Shown: positions 1 through 9,185, numbered from the stretch's first letter. The stretch: DNA of 64,000 nucleotides from Planctomicrobium piriforme (GCF_900113665.1 NZ_FOQD01000009.1:186001-250000); one strand, 5' to 3'. The notes: generated by a model from the sequence alone, not told the origin. Program-made: numbers and translations.

Positions 1-39
1 GTGCCGCGTGCGGTAATCGATTCCGTTGCGAATGTCTGA
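1..39 (+). CDS. 3' tail of an upstream gene (partial)
   Basis: Frame 1 is open from the window edge to a TGA at 37-39 and gives about 12 C-terminal residues. A strong terminator starts eight bases later, which supports a plus-strand gene ending here. Frame 2 also stops early, at 14, so the frame is not certain. No family can be named from so few residues. Confidence 0.35.
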   Translation: MPRAVIDSVANV

Positions 40-46
40 CGTTTCA

Positions 47-80
47 GGGAGCGGGATCTGCGGATCCCGCTCCCTTTTTT
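47..80 (+). terminator. Rho-independent terminator
   Basis: A perfect 12-bp stem (47-58 with 63-74) closes a TGCG loop and is followed by a run of six T at 75-80, then another T-rich stretch. This is a textbook intrinsic terminator for the plus-strand gene entering from the left edge. Confidence 0.9.
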
Positions 81-303
81 ATTTTTTGGTGTACCGCGAG
101 CAGTTGGACATGCACTGCTGGATACGGCATTTGTTTGAATCGCGAACTCAAGTCACGAATTGAAATTCTGCAGCGTTCGTCGATGATGTGAGTTACAATA
201 TGCGAACGAGTCCGGAAAGCAGGCTCCAGGCTCTCTGTTGTCGACATGTTGTCAGCATTGATCGACAGCAATTTAGTTTTGCTTTGAACTGAGAGTTACG
301 GTG

Positions 304-534
304 ATGACCAAAACTGTTGAGATTGACGTTGCTCAGACAAACCTTGGCGAACTGATCGCGGGGCTTAAACCCGACGATGAAGTGGTCATCGTGCGGGGTG
401 ACAAAGCGGTTGCCATTCTCCTTCCTTCTCTACACGTGCCAAAGTTGCGTCGACCGGGGAATTGCAAAGGACTGATCACAGTCGTTGCAGAAGACCGTGA
501 ACATCTGCGTGGTTTTGAGGAATACATGCCGTGA
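304..534 (+). CDS. Phd/YefM-family antitoxin
   Basis: Short acidic protein of 76 residues. The N-terminal half matches the Phd/YefM fold: a first beta strand, the segment TNLGELI, then EVVIVRGDKAVAILLP, which is the typical dimerisation and DNA-binding hairpin region. Such proteins neutralise a PIN-domain toxin and repress their own operon. The start is taken at the ATG at 304; a GTG sits directly before it at 301. The stop codon overlaps the GTG start of the toxin gene by four bases, so the two are translationally coupled. The C-terminal part (about residues 50-76) would wrap the toxin. The family is clear from motif and context; the exact subfamily is not. Confidence 0.85.
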   Translation: MTKTVEIDVAQTNLGELIAGLKPDDEVVIVRGDKAVAILLPSLHVPKLRRPGNCKGLITVVAEDREHLRGFEEYMP

Positions 535-917
535 GGCTGCTTCTCGACACTCATGCGTTTCTCTGGTTCGTTACTGACGATTCGCAACTCAGCAAGAGAG
601 CGAATGAGGCGATTGTCGATCCGCAAAATGAGATTTTGGTCAGCCCTGGCAGTTATTGGGAACTCGCAATCAAAGTCAGTCTGGGAAAGTATCAGCTCAA
701 CATTTCGTTTGAAGAATTCGTCGCTCGGGCAGTTGGGGAAAATCAGTTTCGTATACTTCCCATTGAGCCTTCCCATGCAGCAGCGGTGGCACGAATGCCG
801 TTTTACCATCGCGATCCGTTCGACCGGCTCATCATTGCCCAGGCGCTCGTCGAACAACTGACAGTAGTGAGTCGTGACGAGGCTTTCGACGCCTACTCGG
901 TCAGCAGGCTTTGGTAG
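531..917 (+). CDS. PIN-domain toxin, VapC type
   Basis: 128 residues, the normal length for a PIN-domain ribonuclease toxin. The acidic active-site residues are present: Asp6 in LLLDTHAFLW, Glu44 in SYWELAIK, Asp95 and Asp98 in HRDPFDRLI, and Asp116 in SRDEAF. The LLLDTHAFLW start and DPFDRLIIAQA segment resemble the Sll0205-like PIN subgroup, which usually pairs with Phd-type antitoxins, as here. It would cleave RNA (often tRNA) when freed from the antitoxin. The start is the GTG at 531 inside the antitoxin stop. All catalytic positions are intact, so it is likely active. Confidence 0.88.
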   Translation: MRLLLDTHAFLWFVTDDSQLSKRANEAIVDPQNEILVSPGSYWELAIKVSLGKYQLNISFEEFVARAVGENQFRILPIEPSHAAAVARMPFYHRDPFDRLIIAQALVEQLTVVSRDEAFDAYSVSRLW

Positions 918-1037
918 AGGTTCAATCGATTCATGCTCTTTGTGAGAGACTCAGGTTGGCCAAACACTTGAAAGCACGACATCAGTCCTTCCCGGCTTTC
1001 AATACTTTCGCGACTGGCACCGCTCACTTTGGGTGAA

Positions 1038-2732
1038 TCACCCCAGGTCGCCGCGGGTAATGCGCATGACTTCTTCCATTGTCGTCGTGCCGTCGAGAAC
1101 TTTGCGGAAGCCGGCCATGCGGAGGCTGACCATCCCCTTCTTCAGGGCATGGGTGCGAATCACGCCGGTGCTTGCCCGTTCGTTGCACAGGTGCCGAATC
1201 TCTTCGTCGTTGACCAGCAATTCATGCACGCCTGTCCGGCCGGTGTAGCCGGTGTCACGGCAGTCGCGGCAACCGCCCGGCTCATAGAGTTGCATGGCTT
1301 CCAACGCGGGAAAGTCGGAGGGCAAGTCTTCTGGCAAAAAGGTCTTTGGCCGCTTGCAGCGAGGACAGAGTTTTCGCAGCAGTCGTTGTGCGAGAATGCC
1401 TTCCACAGTACTTGCCACCAGGTACGGCTCCACGCCCATGTCGACGAGTCGCGTAAACGAACCGGGTGCATCGTTGGTGTGCAGCGTGCTGAAGACGAGA
1501 TGCCCTGTCAGCGACGCCTGAATCGCGCTGGTCGCCGTTTCACCGTCTCGAATTTCCCCGATCAGGACGACGTCGGGGTCGTGACGCAGAATACTGCGCA
1601 GACCTGCGGCGAAGGTCATGCCGATCTTCGCATGCACCTGAATCTGGCTGATCCCGTTGAGGTGATATTCGACGGGGTCTTCGACGGTGATGATCTTCGT
1701 CGACGGATCTTTGATTTCGCTGAGCGCGCTATACAGCGTGGTCGTTTTTCCGGAACCGGTCGGGCCGGTGACCAAGATAATACCGTGCGGTAAAGTGATG
1801 AGCTGCTGGAATTTCTCGTAGGTGTCTTGCGGCATCCCCACGCCCAGCAGGCTGAACGTCATCCGCTGTTTGTCGAGCAGACGTAGCACCACCCCTTCGC
1901 CATGCAGCATGGGGATAATCGAAACGCGGACGTCGATATCGCGGCGCTGCACGCGGACGTTGATACGGCCGTCCTGCGGCAGCCGTTTCTCGGCAATATT
2001 CAATCGCGACATGATCTTCAACCGGGTGACGATCGATGACGCGAAATGGTTGATCTCAGGCGGCACCGGCTGCACCCGCAGCAAGCCGTCGACGCGGAAG
2101 CGGACGACGAGTCCCGATTCCTGGGGTTCGAGATGGATATCGCTCGCCCGTTGATCGAGAGCTTCGATGAGCAGTTCGTTCACCAGTCGGATGACGGAGG
2201 GGGCCTGGGCCGATTCTGCGAGTTCCCCCATCCCTTCGGGGATTTCGTCAAGCAGGTCGACTTCGTCATTGCGCTGCGCGACGAGTTCTTTAATCGTGTC
2301 GCCGCCGACTCCGAGATTCCGTTTGATGAGATCGAGGATCTCATTCCGGCAGGCGAGGACGGGTTGAATGTGAACGCCGCCGAGCGTGCTCAGTTCGTCG
2401 ATGGCTTCGAGATCGAAGGGGTCGGAGACGGCGACCCGAACGTGTCCGTTCTCCCGTTCGAGCGGAACGGCTTCATGTCGAAAAATGGCGGATGTGGGGA
2501 AGCGGTTGAGCAGTTCGCGGTCGACGTTGAATTCCTTCAGGTCGACAAACGGCATTCCGAGTTCGTTCGAGAGCAGTCGCAGCGAGTCCTCTTCGCGCAG
2601 AATCCCCATCTGGACGAGAGCCTGATCGATCCGCTGACCGGGCGCCTGCTGCTGCGCAATTTCGAGCTGTTGCGGCGTGATCAACCCGCATTGCAGCAGA
2701 AGCGTGCCGATATTCATGACTGCCTGTGACAT
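1038..2732 (-). CDS. gspE: Type II secretion / pilus assembly ATPase GspE
   Basis: Cytoplasmic hexameric ATPase that powers pseudopilus assembly. The 564-residue protein has an N-terminal GspE/PilB domain (about 1-150), Walker A GPTGSGKT at 323-330, a Walker B region VVLIGEIRD near 389-397, and the His-box STLHTNDA near 416-423. A zinc-binding tetracysteine motif has two CxxC pairs, near Cys456/Cys459 and Cys488/Cys491. The start is placed at the ATG at 2732 (MSQAVMNIG) because codons further upstream fall inside a tandem repeat. It lies just downstream of the secretin-like gene on the same strand, so the two probably form one transcript opposite to the gspF-M genes. Confidence 0.93.
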   Translation of the reverse strand: MSQAVMNIGTLLLQCGLITPQQLEIAQQQAPGQRIDQALVQMGILREEDSLRLLSNELGMPFVDLKEFNVDRELLNRFPTSAIFRHEAVPLERENGHVRVAVSDPFDLEAIDELSTLGGVHIQPVLACRNEILDLIKRNLGVGGDTIKELVAQRNDEVDLLDEIPEGMGELAESAQAPSVIRLVNELLIEALDQRASDIHLEPQESGLVVRFRVDGLLRVQPVPPEINHFASSIVTRLKIMSRLNIAEKRLPQDGRINVRVQRRDIDVRVSIIPMLHGEGVVLRLLDKQRMTFSLLGVGMPQDTYEKFQQLITLPHGIILVTGPTGSGKTTTLYSALSEIKDPSTKIITVEDPVEYHLNGISQIQVHAKIGMTFAAGLRSILRHDPDVVLIGEIRDGETATSAIQASLTGHLVFSTLHTNDAPGSFTRLVDMGVEPYLVASTVEGILAQRLLRKLCPRCKRPKTFLPEDLPSDFPALEAMQLYEPGGCRDCRDTGYTGRTGVHELLVNDEEIRHLCNERASTGVIRTHALKKGMVSLRMAGFRKVLDGTTTMEEVMRITRGDLG

Positions 2733-2740
2733 CTGGACGA

Positions 2741-2836
2741 TGGTTGAAGGTTGAAGGTTGAAGGTTGAGGGTTGAGGGTTGAGGGGAAGAGGCGGCAATT
2801 TTGCCTTAAACCATCAACCTTCGACCTTCAACCAAA
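2741..2836. repeat. Heptad repeat hairpin, GGTTGAA family
   Basis: Between the secretin-like gene and gspE. The left arm (2741-2786) is six tandem copies of a GGTTGAA/GGTTGAG heptamer. The right arm (2808-2836) carries the complementary CAACCTT-type heptamers, so the transcript could fold into a long imperfect hairpin. A related single arm lies at 17070-17100. The repeat sits just upstream of the chosen gspE start. Confidence 0.8.
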
Positions 2837-2842
2837 GACTCG

Positions 2843-5800
2843 CTATCGATTGCCTCGGTTCCCGCCATTATTTCCACCCCCACCCCCGCCGCCGAAGTTG
2901 CCGCCTCGGCCGCCGCCAAATCCACCGCCTCCGAATCCACCCCCGGGTGCACCCCCGCCTCCGAAACCGCCGCCGCCCATTCCGCCGCCAAAGCCTCCGT
3001 TCCCGAAGCCGCCTCCGCCGAATCCTCCTTGACCGCCGCCAGTGCCTCCCCCGCCTGTTCCGCGGTCACGCATGCGTTGTTCAAAGAACTGCCGCATCTG
3101 GTCCGAATTCGGAGCTCCTGAAGAACTGGGTGAAGGGATGGGACTTCCTGAACTTGGAGTGGACGACGTGGTGGAACCTGAACGCGAGCCCGTCGTGCTG
3201 ACTTTCACCTGCGGCATCAGCGAGCCCAGGGCGTTCTGCATGACGGCGGAACTCGTGTTTTCGAGCGTGACGACCCGCACCGTGCGCCGAGCGTCTTCCG
3301 CCGCCGTATCGAGCGACTGAACCAACTCTTCAATTTCACGAAAGAGCGGCTCGTCCGCCCAGACAATCAGATTGCTGCTGTTGGTGTCGACCCCGATCGC
3401 CAGCTTGGAGGCGGGGGGAGGCGTCTCATTCCGTCCACCGCGACCTCCGCCGCCGGCGGCGAACATGGCCAACGGGTTGTTGTTGTCCTGCATCCGCGGC
3501 GGATCGATATAGTTCTTGTAGACTTCCTTGACGATGTTGTAGACGTCCTGGGCGTTCGCGTGGTTGATCGGAATCATGCGCGACAGTTTATCGCGGAGCG
3601 AATCGCCGCCGAGGCTGGTGGAATCGAGCACCTTGAGCATCTCTTCCACTTCCCGCACCTGTGCCGCCGGACCGGCGACGAACAGGGCATTGAGCCGCAG
3701 GTCGGGAATGATTTTGAGTTGCTGTGTCGAACCGAGCGTGCCCAGGCCGGTCATGTCCATCAGGCTGCTGCCCAGTGATGACGCACCGCTGCCGAGGCTG
3801 CCAAACATGCTGCTGCTGGTCGAGCTCGAACTGGCGGCAACTGTGGTGCCTGGGAACAACAGTTTGAGCATGTTCGCGGCTTCCGTGGCGTCGGCTGCCT
3901 GCAAGGTAAAGACCGTCCAGGTAATACGGGGGGGCAACGCCTGCATCGTCTGGTTCAACAGATCCTGCAGTTCGTCGAGCTGTTTTGGATCGGACGAGGT
4001 GATGACTAGTTCGTCACCCATGATCGTGATGCTGACATCGGCACGAGGTTCACTGGGAGCGACATTGCCGGCGGCGGGAGTACTCTGCGCGGCCGGTTTG
4101 CTCTCTACGTTCCCCAGCAGGGCATCGAGATCTTTTGCCAGATCAGACTGCGGAGCGGTCTCGCCATCGTTGTTGATGACGGTGGTCTGAGCGGCGGTGA
4201 GAACTGGAATGCGTCCGCTGGCAGGGGACATCACCGAGCCGCGTTGCGTGGTCGGTGCGTCACCGAGAGGATGGCGTTGTTCCGGCGTCCGTTGTGAAGT
4301 GGGGGGGCTCATCGAGGGAGCGGTTCCGTTTCCGCTGGACGGCGGATTCACCACGCGAATGCCGGCCCCGTTCTTCTTGGTCCACATGCGTTCAATGAGC
4401 GGCAGAAGTTCTGCGGGATCGCGTCCGCTCAGAGGAATCGTGCGGACCCGTTCGAGGCTGTCGCGACGTTGCCCGGTTCCATCCTCACCCAGTTGAGTAA
4501 GGAGGGTACGAATCTGCGTGAGTTGATCCGCGGTGCCGCGGATCATGAGCTGCCGCCCGTAGAGGTCGGCTTCGACCGTGGGCGCCGCGTCCCCTTCCTT
4601 GAGGAACATCGAGCGAATCGTGCCGGTGACGGAAACGGGATCGAGCGTGCTGAGCGGGATCACGGCCATCTGTCGACCGCCCCCCATGCCTTCCATCTGG
4701 GCGATCAGCATTTCCACCTGACGGTGCTGGTCAGGGGAGGCCTGAATATGGATCTTGCCATTCCGGGCATCCTCGTTGACGACGATGCCGGGCATCAGGG
4801 CGTCGATCGTTTTGGTCACTTCACGAGGGTCGGACGAGGTGAGGTTGTAGACCTTGAGGAACGGTTTGGTGCTGGAAGGGCTGAACTGACTTGCATCGCC
4901 AGGGACATCGACCGTCTTGAGCGCCTGTTCGACAAGCAGGTGCTGTCCCAGGGTCGCGGTCACCAGCAGTTGATTGGTGCGGAGGTCGGTCGTGACGCGG
5001 GCTTGGTGCGGATCGACTCGTGGTGCGGCGGGCGGCGGAGAGCGAGGATCGCGACGGCCTTCGGTGACCGAGCTGACATTTGTCGCGCCGACGGTGATGC
5101 CCAACAGGCTGCGGACGATCGTTTCGGCATCGGAGACCGGCACGTTCTTCACCTGATAGGCCTTGAACGTAATGTCGTTGGGGCCGCCCCGGGCGGTCAC
5201 GTCGGCGAGCAGATTGCGAATGCGGCGGAGATTCGAGCCGATATCGGTGACAAGGATTGAGTTGGTCGACTTCAGACCGACGACTTTTCCTTGCGGGCCT
5301 TTGATGTCGTTGACTTCGGATGCGACCTGTTCGATGTCGACTCCTTCGAGCGGAAAGATGACGGTCAGGAGTTCATTGCGGCCCCGTTTGTCGATGTCGT
5401 CGGTCGAGATGATCGGCACCAGACTGGGTGGGATCGGCTCGTCGATATTCACGCAGACGAGGAACTCGTCGCGGCGGATCAGGCAGTAGCCCTTCGGCAA
5501 CAGGTAGCCGTTCAGAATGTCGAGCGCTTCGGTCGCGGTGTATTGGCCCTGGTCGTAATAGTTGAATGTGCCGGGGGGGAGGGCATTGAGGTCGAGCGAG
5601 AGTCCGGCCTCTTCGGCGAACATCTTCAGAACTTCGGTCCAGGGGGCGTAGCGGAAGTTGAACGACATCTTCTTCGGGCCGTCGGTCGCTTTCGCGACAT
5701 CGGCAGCGGCCGGAGCGTTGGGATCGGCTGGCGAGCTGTTCATGGCCGCCGGCGCCCCGAAGGAGGCGACTGCTTTGGCGCCTTCCGGCACTGCTTCAAT

Positions 5801-6601
5801 GATGACGGTACGGGGTTTGGCCGGAGCAGTGACCGCAGGTGTGGCGGCCGGGGTTGCTGCCGCGCCCGTTGGAGCGCTGTCGGCGGGAGGCGGACCGAGA
5901 CGGTCTTTCCATTTGGTCTGCTGTTCCGGGGTGAGAACGGCGAGATACTTTGCAGCCCATTCCTGATCGAACTTTGCCCGATCTTCGTCGCTGCTGCCGC
6001 GCCCCATCGCGAAGCGCGCGGCCATCCGTTCTTCGGAGAGGGTTTGGAACTTCTGCTTCTGCTCGTCCGTCAGTCCGAACTCGGTAGCAAGTTCACTATC
6101 CCGACCGAAGGCCCCTGGTCCTTCGCGGTGCAGCCGCAATTGATCCAGCCGTTTCGCCTGATCGGCGGTGAGGATGCCCTTGACCTGTGCGTCGGTCTGC
6201 TTGCTCATTTCCTCGAAGCGTTTCCGCATTTCGTCGCGGATCTGATTGCGTTCTTCTTCGGTCTGGGCCGACTGCATCCGTTGCATCACGTCGCCGAACT
6301 GATCGCGGTTGCCCCGCTGAGCCTCAGACAGGGCGTCGATCTTCTGCTTCTGTTCGTCGGTCACTTTCAATTCGGCACGGGTGGCATCGTTGGAAAGTTC
6401 GCCCAACAGTCCGCCGCGACCCCCGCCGCCCCGTCCGCTAAAGCCCCCTGGAGGTCCGCCAAAACCGCCGCGACCGCTGAAGCCTCCTCCCGGTCCGCCG
6501 CGTCCACCGTCTTGAGCCAGCAGGTCACCTGTCAGCAGAGACGCTGTGCAAAGTGCGAGCAGCAGGCGGCGGGCAAATTTCGAGAAGGAGTAGGTCGGCA
6601 T
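2843..6601 (-). CDS. Secretin-like multi-N-domain protein (GspD-related)
   Basis: 1252-residue exported protein. Signal peptide at about 1-29, then a Gly/Arg-rich stretch (31-66). A helical region (about 70-240) repeats LT.EQKQK-type segments like Spy/CpxP (LTXXQ) proteins. From about 300 to 1170 there are many secretin N1-like modules: a strand, a helix after a phrase such as VPVSDAETIVRSLLG, a strand like NQLLVTAT, then a helix like QVREVEEMLKVLD. The C-terminus is a Gly/Asn/Arg-rich tail. In GspD these modules form the periplasmic ring, but I cannot find the C-terminal beta-barrel domain or its lip motif. It may be a divergent secretin or a periplasmic scaffold that needs a separate pore. 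Start at ATG 6601 with a GGAG ribosome site. Position beside gspE supports a type II secretion role. Confidence 0.8.
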   Translation of the reverse strand: MPTYSFSKFARRLLLALCTASLLTGDLLAQDGGRGGPGGGFSGRGGFGGPPGGFSGRGGGGRGGLLGELSNDATRAELKVTDEQKQKIDALSEAQRGNRDQFGDVMQRMQSAQTEEERNQIRDEMRKRFEEMSKQTDAQVKGILTADQAKRLDQLRLHREGPGAFGRDSELATEFGLTDEQKQKFQTLSEERMAARFAMGRGSSDEDRAKFDQEWAAKYLAVLTPEQQTKWKDRLGPPPADSAPTGAAATPAATPAVTAPAKPRTVIIEAVPEGAKAVASFGAPAAMNSSPADPNAPAAADVAKATDGPKKMSFNFRYAPWTEVLKMFAEEAGLSLDLNALPPGTFNYYDQGQYTATEALDILNGYLLPKGYCLIRRDEFLVCVNIDEPIPPSLVPIISTDDIDKRGRNELLTVIFPLEGVDIEQVASEVNDIKGPQGKVVGLKSTNSILVTDIGSNLRRIRNLLADVTARGGPNDITFKAYQVKNVPVSDAETIVRSLLGITVGATNVSSVTEGRRDPRSPPPAAPRVDPHQARVTTDLRTNQLLVTATLGQHLLVEQALKTVDVPGDASQFSPSSTKPFLKVYNLTSSDPREVTKTIDALMPGIVVNEDARNGKIHIQASPDQHRQVEMLIAQMEGMGGGRQMAVIPLSTLDPVSVTGTIRSMFLKEGDAAPTVEADLYGRQLMIRGTADQLTQIRTLLTQLGEDGTGQRRDSLERVRTIPLSGRDPAELLPLIERMWTKKNGAGIRVVNPPSSGNGTAPSMSPPTSQRTPEQRHPLGDAPTTQRGSVMSPASGRIPVLTAAQTTVINNDGETAPQSDLAKDLDALLGNVESKPAAQSTPAAGNVAPSEPRADVSITIMGDELVITSSDPKQLDELQDLLNQTMQALPPRITWTVFTLQAADATEAANMLKLLFPGTTVAASSSSTSSSMFGSLGSGASSLGSSLMDMTGLGTLGSTQQLKIIPDLRLNALFVAGPAAQVREVEEMLKVLDSTSLGGDSLRDKLSRMIPINHANAQDVYNIVKEVYKNYIDPPRMQDNNNPLAMFAAGGGGRGGRNETPPPASKLAIGVDTNSSNLIVWADEPLFREIEELVQSLDTAAEDARRTVRVVTLENTSSAVMQNALGSLMPQVKVSTTGSRSGSTTSSTPSSGSPIPSPSSSGAPNSDQMRQFFEQRMRDRGTGGGGTGGGQGGFGGGGFGNGGFGGGMGGGGFGGGGAPGGGFGGGGFGGGRGGNFGGGGGGGNNGGNRGNR

Positions 6602-6866
6602 TTGTCAGGCTCCTGGAATCGCTGGGAAGTCGATTCCATCATGTGCGACGTCGCAGGTCGTCCTAGTATCGCGGTGCGGCAGACCTGGGGAAATTGGCGG
6701 AATGCAAAAAGGATTTGAAACTGCGTAATTCCCGGTCTGGTATTTTCTTCGGACAATCGCCAACAATAGTGTCGCGCTGCGCAGTTGAAGTTCGGAAACG
6801 ACCTGGAAAAGCGGGGAACTTTCCGAAGACGCGGCCCGATTTCGCCACTACGGTGTTGTATTGGTG
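6602..6866. promoter_or_regulatory. Divergent intergenic region of the secretion locus
   Basis: 265 bp separate the start of the minus-strand secretin-like gene from the plus-strand EF-hand gene, so promoters for both halves of the secretion locus should lie here. I cannot assign -35/-10 boxes with confidence. Reading frames crossing it have no family features. Confidence 0.45.
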
Positions 6867-7925
6867 ATGTCCATTCAGTTCTTCCAGATCCAACACCGCC
6901 CTTCATCATTCGGGTCGCCTGCCGTGGGGAAAAGTGCCATTCTGCGGAAATTCCGATTCTGTCTGTTGTTCTGTCTCGGAGCGACGTCCGTGAGCCTCGC
7001 GTTGGCGCAGGACCGGGAGCGTTCGTCTGAGGGTGAATCCGGTTTTGACGGTTCTCGGGGAGGCTTCGACTCTCGCCGCTCGCGCGACCGGGGTTTTTCC
7101 GGTGGCGATGAAGAACGGTCTCGCGGGGACTCGGACGGCGGCCGTCGCAGTCGCGGCGACTTTGGCGGGCGAAGCTTCGAATTTCGGGGACCTCCGGGGG
7201 GGATGATGGGCCCCCCGCCGGGCTTTGGGGGCGGTGGTTTTGGCGGTGGCAGCTTCGGCGGTGGTGGGGAATTTGGTCCGCCAGGATTTCGGGGAGAAGG
7301 AGGTCCGCCGGGACCGCCAGACTTTGGCTCTCCTCCCGCCTCGGTTTCCGCCAGCACCCAGTCTGCTCCGCAGCGCACAATTACTCTGAAAACCAAAGAT
7401 CGCGTCACCGTCGATCTGCCGACGACCTTCAGCGACGGAGATCTCGATAAAGACGGGCAGATCGCGTTCTATGAATGGCGGCAGTGGAAACGGGGCGACC
7501 TCAATGGCTTTACCGTTCTCGATCACAACCAGGACGGCTTCCTGACCCCCGGCGAACTCGTGAAAGGTCCGCTCAACGGGTCGGCAGTGATGATGGCGAC
7601 TGCAGCTCCTTCAGCCGCCCCTGTCCAGGCAACGCCTTCCACGCCGACGGTATCGGCTTCGACTTCAGCTTCCAATAACAGGAACCAGCTTGTCGCAGCA
7701 GTGGCACAGTCCACAACCAGTGCGACGAATCCCCTGGTCACGCGGGCCGAATCAATGTTCCGCCTGATGGACGCGAATCGCGATGGTGCCCTGAGCACCG
7801 AAGAGTGGGCGAAGTCCACCAAGTTACGGCCACAGTTTGAAACGGCGGGTATCGATCTCTCGACTCCAATGCCCAAAGACGCCTTTGTCGAGCACTTTGT
7901 CCGCTTGAATACGCAGGACAGTTAA
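6867..7925 (+). CDS. Exported Gly/Arg-rich EF-hand protein
   Basis: About 352 residues. A basic stretch and hydrophobic segment (FRFCLLFCLGATSVSLALA) followed by AQD form a signal peptide. Next comes a low-complexity region rich in Gly, Arg, Asp and Ser, then a Gly/Pro/Phe-rich part. The second half carries EF-hand calcium loops: DGDLDKDGQIAFYEW, DHNQDGFLTPGEL and DANRDGALSTEEW. It should bind Ca2+ outside the cytoplasm. It is 42 bp upstream of gspF on the same strand, so it may be a structural partner or substrate of the secretion system. TTG (6861), GTG (6864) and ATG (6867) are consecutive in-frame starts; a later GTG at 6924 would give a more typical signal peptide. Function is unknown. 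Confidence 0.75.
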   Translation: MSIQFFQIQHRPSSFGSPAVGKSAILRKFRFCLLFCLGATSVSLALAQDRERSSEGESGFDGSRGGFDSRRSRDRGFSGGDEERSRGDSDGGRRSRGDFGGRSFEFRGPPGGMMGPPPGFGGGGFGGGSFGGGGEFGPPGFRGEGGPPGPPDFGSPPASVSASTQSAPQRTITLKTKDRVTVDLPTTFSDGDLDKDGQIAFYEWRQWKRGDLNGFTVLDHNQDGFLTPGELVKGPLNGSAVMMATAAPSAAPVQATPSTPTVSASTSASNNRNQLVAAVAQSTTSATNPLVTRAESMFRLMDANRDGALSTEEWAKSTKLRPQFETAGIDLSTPMPKDAFVEHFVRLNTQDS

Positions 7926-7967
7926 ATTGAGTGACAGGAACCTGCCTGTCAGTGCTTGCGAATTTTC

Positions 7968-9176
7968 ATGCCAGACTACCAGTACACCGCCCGAGAGATG
8001 TCCGGACAGCAGATCAGCGGGACGCTGACCGCGACGTCCGAGAAAGAAGCGCTGGCGTCGCTGGCGTCGAAGAATCTGTTTCCGATCCGCGTCGACATGG
8101 CGGCGTCGAGCAAGGCGTCGGAAAAGCAGTTGGGCCGCCGCGTCCCTTCCCGCGTGCTGGCGGTGTTTTATTCCCAGTTGGCCGACCTGTTACGTTCGGG
8201 CGTGCCGTTGCTGCGGTCGCTGGAACTGCTGAGCCGGCAGTCGACGCACCCGGCACTCAAGGTCGTGGTGCAGGATGTGCGAGATCAGGTGGCGGACGGC
8301 TCGCGGCTGTACGACGCCATGCGGCAGCACCCCAAGGCCTTTAACGAACTCATGATCAGCATGGTTCGCGCCGGCGAAGAAGGGGGCTTTCTCGAAGACG
8401 TGCTGAAGCGGATTGCCGACTTCACCGAGCATCAGGAAGAACTTAAGGGACGCGTCATCGGGGCGATGGTCTACCCGATCTTCCTGCTGTCGGTCGGCGG
8501 CCTGGTGGTGGCGGCTTTGATGGTCTGGTTCGTCCCTCGCTTCGAGCCCATCTTTGATAATATGAAGCAACGGGGAGAACTCCCCTGGACGACCTCGACG
8601 CTGCTCGCCGTCAGCAACGCGGCGGAGTCGTACTGGTTGTTCTTCCTGATCGCAGTCGGCGGCGGACTGTATGGTCTGCAATACTGGCTGCGGACCCCAC
8701 AGGGGCAGTACAAATTCGACGAGTTCCGTCTCAAGGCCATCGGGCTTGGTCCCATCAGTCGCAGTCTGGCCATCGCCCGGTTTTGCCGCGTGCTGGGAAC
8801 ACTGTTGCGGAACGGCGTGCCGGTACTCAATTCGTTAAAAATCGCCAAGGATGCAACCGGGAATCGAGTGCTCACTCGAGCGATCGACAAAGCGGCGGAA
8901 CATGTTTCGACCGGGAGATCGCTCGCCAGGCCGCTGGGAGCGAGCGGGCATTTTCCGGAAGAGATCGTGGAAATGATCGCCGTGGGTGAAGAAGCCAATA
9001 ATCTCGAAAACGTGCTCATCGGCGTTTCCGAGAATCTGGAACGGCGGACCAGCCGGCAGATTGAGATGGCGGTGCGCCTGCTTGAGCCGATTTTGCTGCT
9101 CGGGCTGGCGGCGGTGGTCTTGTTTGTGGTCGTGGCGCTGTTGCTCCCGATCTTTGAGTCTTCTTCGATGGTTTAA
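7968..9176 (+). CDS. gspF: Type II secretion inner-membrane platform protein GspF
   Basis: 402 residues, the usual GspF/PilC length. It has two copies of the T2SSF domain: the first begins near FYSQLADLLRSGVPLLRSLELL, the second near RFCRVLGTLLRNGVPVLNSLKIA. Each is followed by a helical bundle and membrane segments (for example YPIFLLSVGGLVVAALMVWF and LLGLAAVVLFVVVALLLPIF). The protein couples GspE to the pseudopilus. The start is the ATG at 7968 (MPDYQYTAREMSG), which matches the conserved N-terminus. First canonical gene of the plus-strand gsp operon. Confidence 0.95.
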   Translation: MPDYQYTAREMSGQQISGTLTATSEKEALASLASKNLFPIRVDMAASSKASEKQLGRRVPSRVLAVFYSQLADLLRSGVPLLRSLELLSRQSTHPALKVVVQDVRDQVADGSRLYDAMRQHPKAFNELMISMVRAGEEGGFLEDVLKRIADFTEHQEELKGRVIGAMVYPIFLLSVGGLVVAALMVWFVPRFEPIFDNMKQRGELPWTTSTLLAVSNAAESYWLFFLIAVGGGLYGLQYWLRTPQGQYKFDEFRLKAIGLGPISRSLAIARFCRVLGTLLRNGVPVLNSLKIAKDATGNRVLTRAIDKAAEHVSTGRSLARPLGASGHFPEEIVEMIAVGEEANNLENVLIGVSENLERRTSRQIEMAVRLLEPILLLGLAAVVLFVVVALLLPIFESSSMV

Positions 9177-9185
9177 TTGTTCAGG

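Noticed and set aside
44..271. Minus-strand frame of 75 codons at the left edge
   Set aside because: It ends inside the strong terminator and has no family features; probably chance.
2772..3032. Pro-rich plus-strand frame of 86 codons
   Set aside because: It is the antisense of the Gly-rich tail of the secretin-like protein; Gly codons read as Pro on the other strand.
5291..6718. Plus-strand frame of 475 codons antisense to the secretin-like gene
   Set aside because: It is rich in Arg, Gly and Cys with no domain; it is a shadow of the high-GC coding strand.
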